From: Acidobacteriota bacterium
Lineage (GTDB): Bacteria > Acidobacteriota > Terriglobia > Versatilivoradales > Versatilivoraceae
NCBI GenBank assembly: GCA_028875575.1
Contig: JAPPDF010000088.1
Coordinates: 1 to 64,000, forward strand
Direction: 5' to 3'
DNA: 64,000 nucleotides
Shown here: one piece after another, positions 61,304-64,000 of the stretch
How the letters are laid out: each line of letters begins with the position of its first letter
Numbering within the stretch: position 1 is the stretch's first letter
Made by a program: the position numbers and the translations under genes
Notes under the pieces: generated by a model
Databases searched by the model: none
What the model was told of the DNA's origin: nothing
What the model saw: the letters and a program-made list of their open reading frames with translations, nothing else

Positions 61304-62670
61304 TCCCTTCGGGCATCTGCCAGAAAGGCAGACTCAAGCAGCGGAACGGTACTCTCCAGGGTACAGAAAATGACGCGGTCTCCCGCCTGGATAGTGGCTT
61401 CGCCCCTAGGGACCACCACCTCGCCATTGGGCCGAGCGATGGCGCCAACAATGGCCCCGCGGGGAAAGCGAACCTCCCTCAAGCTTCGGCCGACGTATTT
61501 GGAGCCTTCGGCTGCAATCAGCTCGATCGCCTCGGCCTCCTCCTCGCGAAACGTGGTCACCGAAAGCACTCTCCCCTTGCGCACAAACTGGAGAATTCGG
61601 TCAACCGCCGCCAGGCGGGGGCTGACAGTCGTATTGATGCCGAGACGCTGTGCCATGGGGAGGTAGTTCAGCCGATTGATGAGAGCGACTACTTTCTTGG
61701 CACCCAGCTTTCGAGCCAGCAGGGAAGCAATGAGGTTATCCTCGTCGTCGTTGGTCATGGCCAGAAACGCTCCCGCGCCCTTGATGTTCTCCTCCGCCAG
61801 GATCGATTCGTCCGTGCCGTCCGCGTGGAGGACAACCGTCTTGCGAAGAATCTGGGCAATCCTCTCGCATCGGGCGATGTCCCGCTCAAACAGCTTTACC
61901 GACACACCCTGGGGCTCCAACAACTCGGCTACCCGAATCCCGACTTGCTTGCCCCCCAGAATGTAGACCCGATCGAGCGACTCCTGTGTCTGAAGCCCCA
62001 TGAATTGACACACGCGCTCCAGGTCGTCGGCAGTGGTGACGATGTAGACATGGTCTCCAGGATTCAACACTTCAGCCCCATGAGGGACAATCACCTGTTG
62101 CCCCCGAAAGATCAGGGCGATCAGAGAATTCTTGGGCGGCCCGGCGCGATCCAAGTCCTCGACCGTCTTGTAAGCAACCCAGCTCTTCTCGTCGATATTC
62201 ATTCCAAAGAGCTTTACCCGACCCTCGGCAAAGTCGATCACGTCGGAGACGCCGGGCAGGCGAACCACTCGCAGGATGCGGTCGGCGATCTCTGTCTCCG
62301 GGTGGATGATCAGGTCGATGTGTAGTCCGGCTCGCTGCAGAATCCTCCTCCAGTAGTTGACTTCGTGCGTGCGGAGCCGCGCCACCTTGAACTTCACGTC
62401 CGACTCCACCGAAGCAATCAGGCACGCCAAGACGTTGATTTGATCCTCGCTGGTCAGCGCAATCAGCATGTCGGCGTTGCGAATATCCGCCTCGTGCAGG
62501 ACGCGTATGCTGGCAGCATTGCCCTGGATCACCTTGGCGTCCAGCGTTTCCTCCAATTGATGGCAGCGATCAGGGTTCTGCTCTACCACCACCACCTCGT
62601 TTCCCTCGCGAATCAAGCGCGTGGCAACGAGCGAAGCGGCCTGTCCGCCCCCGGCAATCAGGATCCTCAT
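61294..62670 (-). CDS. trkA: Trk system potassium regulatory subunit
   Basis: A 458-residue peripheral protein with two tandem RCK units: first Rossmann MRILIAGGGQAASLVATRL (NAD-binding), a TrkA-C part (VKLFGMNIDEKSWVAYK), then a second Rossmann (YILGGKQVGIRVAELLE) and TrkA-C (GRSLREVRFPRGAIVGAI). It gates TrkH. On the minus strand TTGACA (62805-62800) and an AT-rich TATATATT (62779-62772) form an imperfectly spaced promoter upstream. Confidence 0.95.
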   Translation of the reverse strand: MRILIAGGGQAASLVATRLIREGNEVVVVEQNPDRCHQLEETLDAKVIQGNAASIRVLHEADIRNADMLIALTSEDQINVLACLIASVESDVKFKVARLRTHEVNYWRRILQRAGLHIDLIIHPETEIADRILRVVRLPGVSDVIDFAEGRVKLFGMNIDEKSWVAYKTVEDLDRAGPPKNSLIALIFRGQQVIVPHGAEVLNPGDHVYIVTTADDLERVCQFMGLQTQESLDRVYILGGKQVGIRVAELLEPQGVSVKLFERDIARCERIAQILRKTVVLHADGTDESILAEENIKGAGAFLAMTNDDEDNLIASLLARKLGAKKVVALINRLNYLPMAQRLGINTTVSPRLAAVDRILQFVRKGRVLSVTTFREEEAEAIELIAAEGSKYVGRSLREVRFPRGAIVGAIARPNGEVVVPRGEATIQAGDRVIFCTLESTVPLLESAFLADARREWV

Positions 62671-62833
62671 GGCCTCGAGAAATGTCTTGGGAAGACAACC
62701 AGCAACAAGAAGTCTGTCTGGTTGGAGTCGAGCACGGCTTTCCAGTATTGGAAGGTGATCTTGCTACCTGAATATATATTGAGGAATGCCGGCAAGCAAT
62801 GTCAAGGACTGTCGGGTGAGGCCAATCTGCAAG

Positions 62834-63874
62834 TTAAAGGCGGATGTTGTAGAAATAGGTGAACTGGAGGGTGAGGCGGTCCTTCGTGAAAGCGTCGGGG
62901 AAATTGGGCATGGGCTCCGACAGCTTCAGGGAGGAAATCGCTGCCCGATCGTAGGGGGAAAAACTGGAGCTGCGAACAATTTCCAAATCTTCCAGACTGC
63001 CGTTTCTGCGAACGTCAAACACAATCACCACGACCCCTTTGAGACCGCTGCGGTACACCTGGGGAATCACCGAATACCAGTTGTTGCGAACCCTGAAATA
63101 GACCGCCGTCAACCAGGGTCCGAAGTTGACCCCTTGGGTATCCGAAAGGATGGTGGGACGCTCGACCGAGAAGTCCGGTTGGCGCCGGCCGAAGTCGGCC
63201 CCAGTGCGACCTTGGCCCGACCCTACTCTACTCTGCCGACCACTTATACCCCGCCCTACCTCGGAACCCGGCGCCGTCCCTCCCGGGAGCCGCAATCCAG
63301 CATAGAGATCCTTCAGGTTTGACTTGAGCCCCTTCTCTTTGGGGGTGGCTGCCAAGGGGCCGGTCGACTCGACACTGCCGGATTCCCTTGGGCTCCGCCC
63401 CCCGGCCTGCCCATTGGGTTTTGTACTCTGCGATGGTCGGGAGTCGGGCAACGCAGGTGTCGGAGGTCGGGGCGCTGAGGAACCGGGCTTGGGTTCCGGA
63501 GGTTCGGATTGTTTGACGGTCGCCGGTTTTTCAGCCTGCCTCAGGCCGGGGTCGGGTTCAGGAACCCGGAGAGCCTTGGAGGGCGGAGGCCGAAGTATCC
63601 GTTCCTTCTCAGGAACCATCGGCCTGACCGCAGGAGGCTCCTTAAGGACTTCTTCATACTCCCTGGGGAGAGCCAGAAACCCCAGCTGCCTGGCTTTGTC
63701 CCGATCGGCTGTTTCGGGGGGGGCGGGTTGTGGCAGGATGTCGGGACCCAATGCCACCCAGAGCGCCACCAGCAGGTGAGCCACCAGCGACATCAGAAAG
63801 GCTTCACGCGTTCTCTGACCGGAATTCTCCTCGGAACCCGGCGAGAACAACCCACGCAGTTCGTCCTTCTTCAT
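62834..63874 (-). CDS. TonB-family energy transducer protein
   Basis: A 346-residue protein: N-terminal anchor (LMSLVAHLLVALWVAL), a long Pro/Arg/Glu/Ser-rich periplasmic linker (about 45-225; many PEPxP, KPG segments), and a C-terminal TonB domain (AVYFRVRNNWYSVIPQVYRSG, GVVVIVFDVRRNGSLEDLEIV, FTYFYNIRL). It links the proton motive force to outer-membrane receptors or is a TolA/TonB-like helper. Start ATG 63874, since this ATG overlaps the upstream stop (ATGA); a GTG at 63898 is possible. ExbB/ExbD genes are not in the window. Confidence 0.9.
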   Translation of the reverse strand: MKKDELRGLFSPGSEENSGQRTREAFLMSLVAHLLVALWVALGPDILPQPAPPETADRDKARQLGFLALPREYEEVLKEPPAVRPMVPEKERILRPPPSKALRVPEPDPGLRQAEKPATVKQSEPPEPKPGSSAPRPPTPALPDSRPSQSTKPNGQAGGRSPRESGSVESTGPLAATPKEKGLKSNLKDLYAGLRLPGGTAPGSEVGRGISGRQSRVGSGQGRTGADFGRRQPDFSVERPTILSDTQGVNFGPWLTAVYFRVRNNWYSVIPQVYRSGLKGVVVIVFDVRRNGSLEDLEIVRSSSFSPYDRAAISSLKLSEPMPNFPDAFTKDRLTLQFTYFYNIRL

Positions 63875-64000
63875 GACTCGGAACTTGATTCCGACCACGG
63901 CCGCCGGGGAGACAGCGAGAGCCTGTTGGCGTGCTCCTGAATCTCTAACGTCACCCGATGAGCCAGGGCCAGGGCCTCCCTGCTGCTTTCGGCCGAGACC
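63871..64000 (-). CDS. C-terminal fragment of an unknown protein, start outside window
   Basis: The frame reads VSAESSREALALAHRVTLEIQEHANRL then a short basic tail and TGA, which overlaps the TonB ATG (ATGA). Only the last 42 residues are in the window; the family cannot be named. Translational coupling to the TonB gene is clear. Confidence 0.5.
   Translation of the reverse strand, partial: VSAESSREALALAHRVTLEIQEHANRLSLSPRRPWSESSSES

Noticed and set aside
63324-63940. Plus-strand frames rich in Gly/Ser opposite the TonB linker
   Set aside because: They mirror the Pro-rich linker codons of the TonB gene on the other strand.
1-64000. CRISPR arrays, IS transposase genes, integrases, phage genes, toxin-antitoxin pairs
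   Set aside because: None seen. The dispersed repeats have no regular spacing, and no DDE/DEDD or integrase motifs were found in any frame I read.

Overview
This 64 kb window is a GC-rich (about 60%) bacterial chromosome segment, most likely from an Acidobacteriota member. The signs are a futalosine-pathway menaquinone gene (mqnE), paired DUF1549/DUF1553 and DUF1501 genes (common in Planctomycetes and Acidobacteria), several small secreted proteins of an acidobacterial type, and many short intergenic repeats. The taxon is inferred from gene content only. No rRNA, phage, transposase gene or CRISPR array is visible. One tRNA (Gln, CTG) is present.

Layout. 1-4.8 kb: a Cpx-like envelope-stress locus (M48 protease, a Gly/Arg-rich secreted protein, a Spy/CpxP-like chaperone, then a divergent response regulator and sensor kinase). 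Two copies of the same four-half-site operator lie in front of the protease and between the chaperone and the regulator. 5-8 kb: a coupled crotonase / CaiB-type CoA-transferase / aldo-keto reductase operon. 8-14.8 kb: carbohydrate-type genes (HpcH/HpaI aldolase, two TIM-barrel isomerases, an MBL-fold protein, an Nramp-like permease without metal motifs, a sialidase-like propeller). 14.8-21.6 kb: a repeat-rich stretch with pdxJ, an inactivated secreted-protein gene split by a MITE-like element, tRNA-Gln, a CYTH protein, a lytic transglycosylase and a HAD phosphatase. 21.6-25.7 kb: an anti-sigma/ECF sigma pair with a likely autoregulated promoter, opposite a serine hydrolase overlapping a GH30-like protein that has lost both catalytic glutamates. 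25.7-33 kb: proS, glyA, a glyoxalase-II-like hydrolase, a thioredoxin-fold protein, DUF309 and mqnE. 33-40 kb: two DUF1549/DUF1553 genes, one DUF1501 gene and a small secreted protein. 40-55 kb: mostly housekeeping (pabB, rel, ridA, rpmB, tsaD, thrC, a parvulin, a TlpA-like protein, lon). 55-64 kb: NhaC-type antiporter, PcrA/UvrD helicase, TrkH/TrkA potassium uptake, and a TonB-like protein.

The most distinctive features are (i) the shared tandem operator of the Cpx-like locus; (ii) a family of about 127-bp elements with ends matching CCCGCATTTCTCACC, flanked by C(T/A)AG, one of which split a gene with a perfect CTAG duplication, and whose ends supply the stop codons of several neighbouring genes; and (iii) a recurring composite repeat made of a deletion-derived GxxExxY (PDDEXK_3) remnant joined to a roughly 200-bp inverted-repeat element. 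Several enzymes here keep their fold but lack hallmark active-site residues (GH30, MBL fold, Nramp, crotonase). All function calls come from reading motifs; no database search was run.
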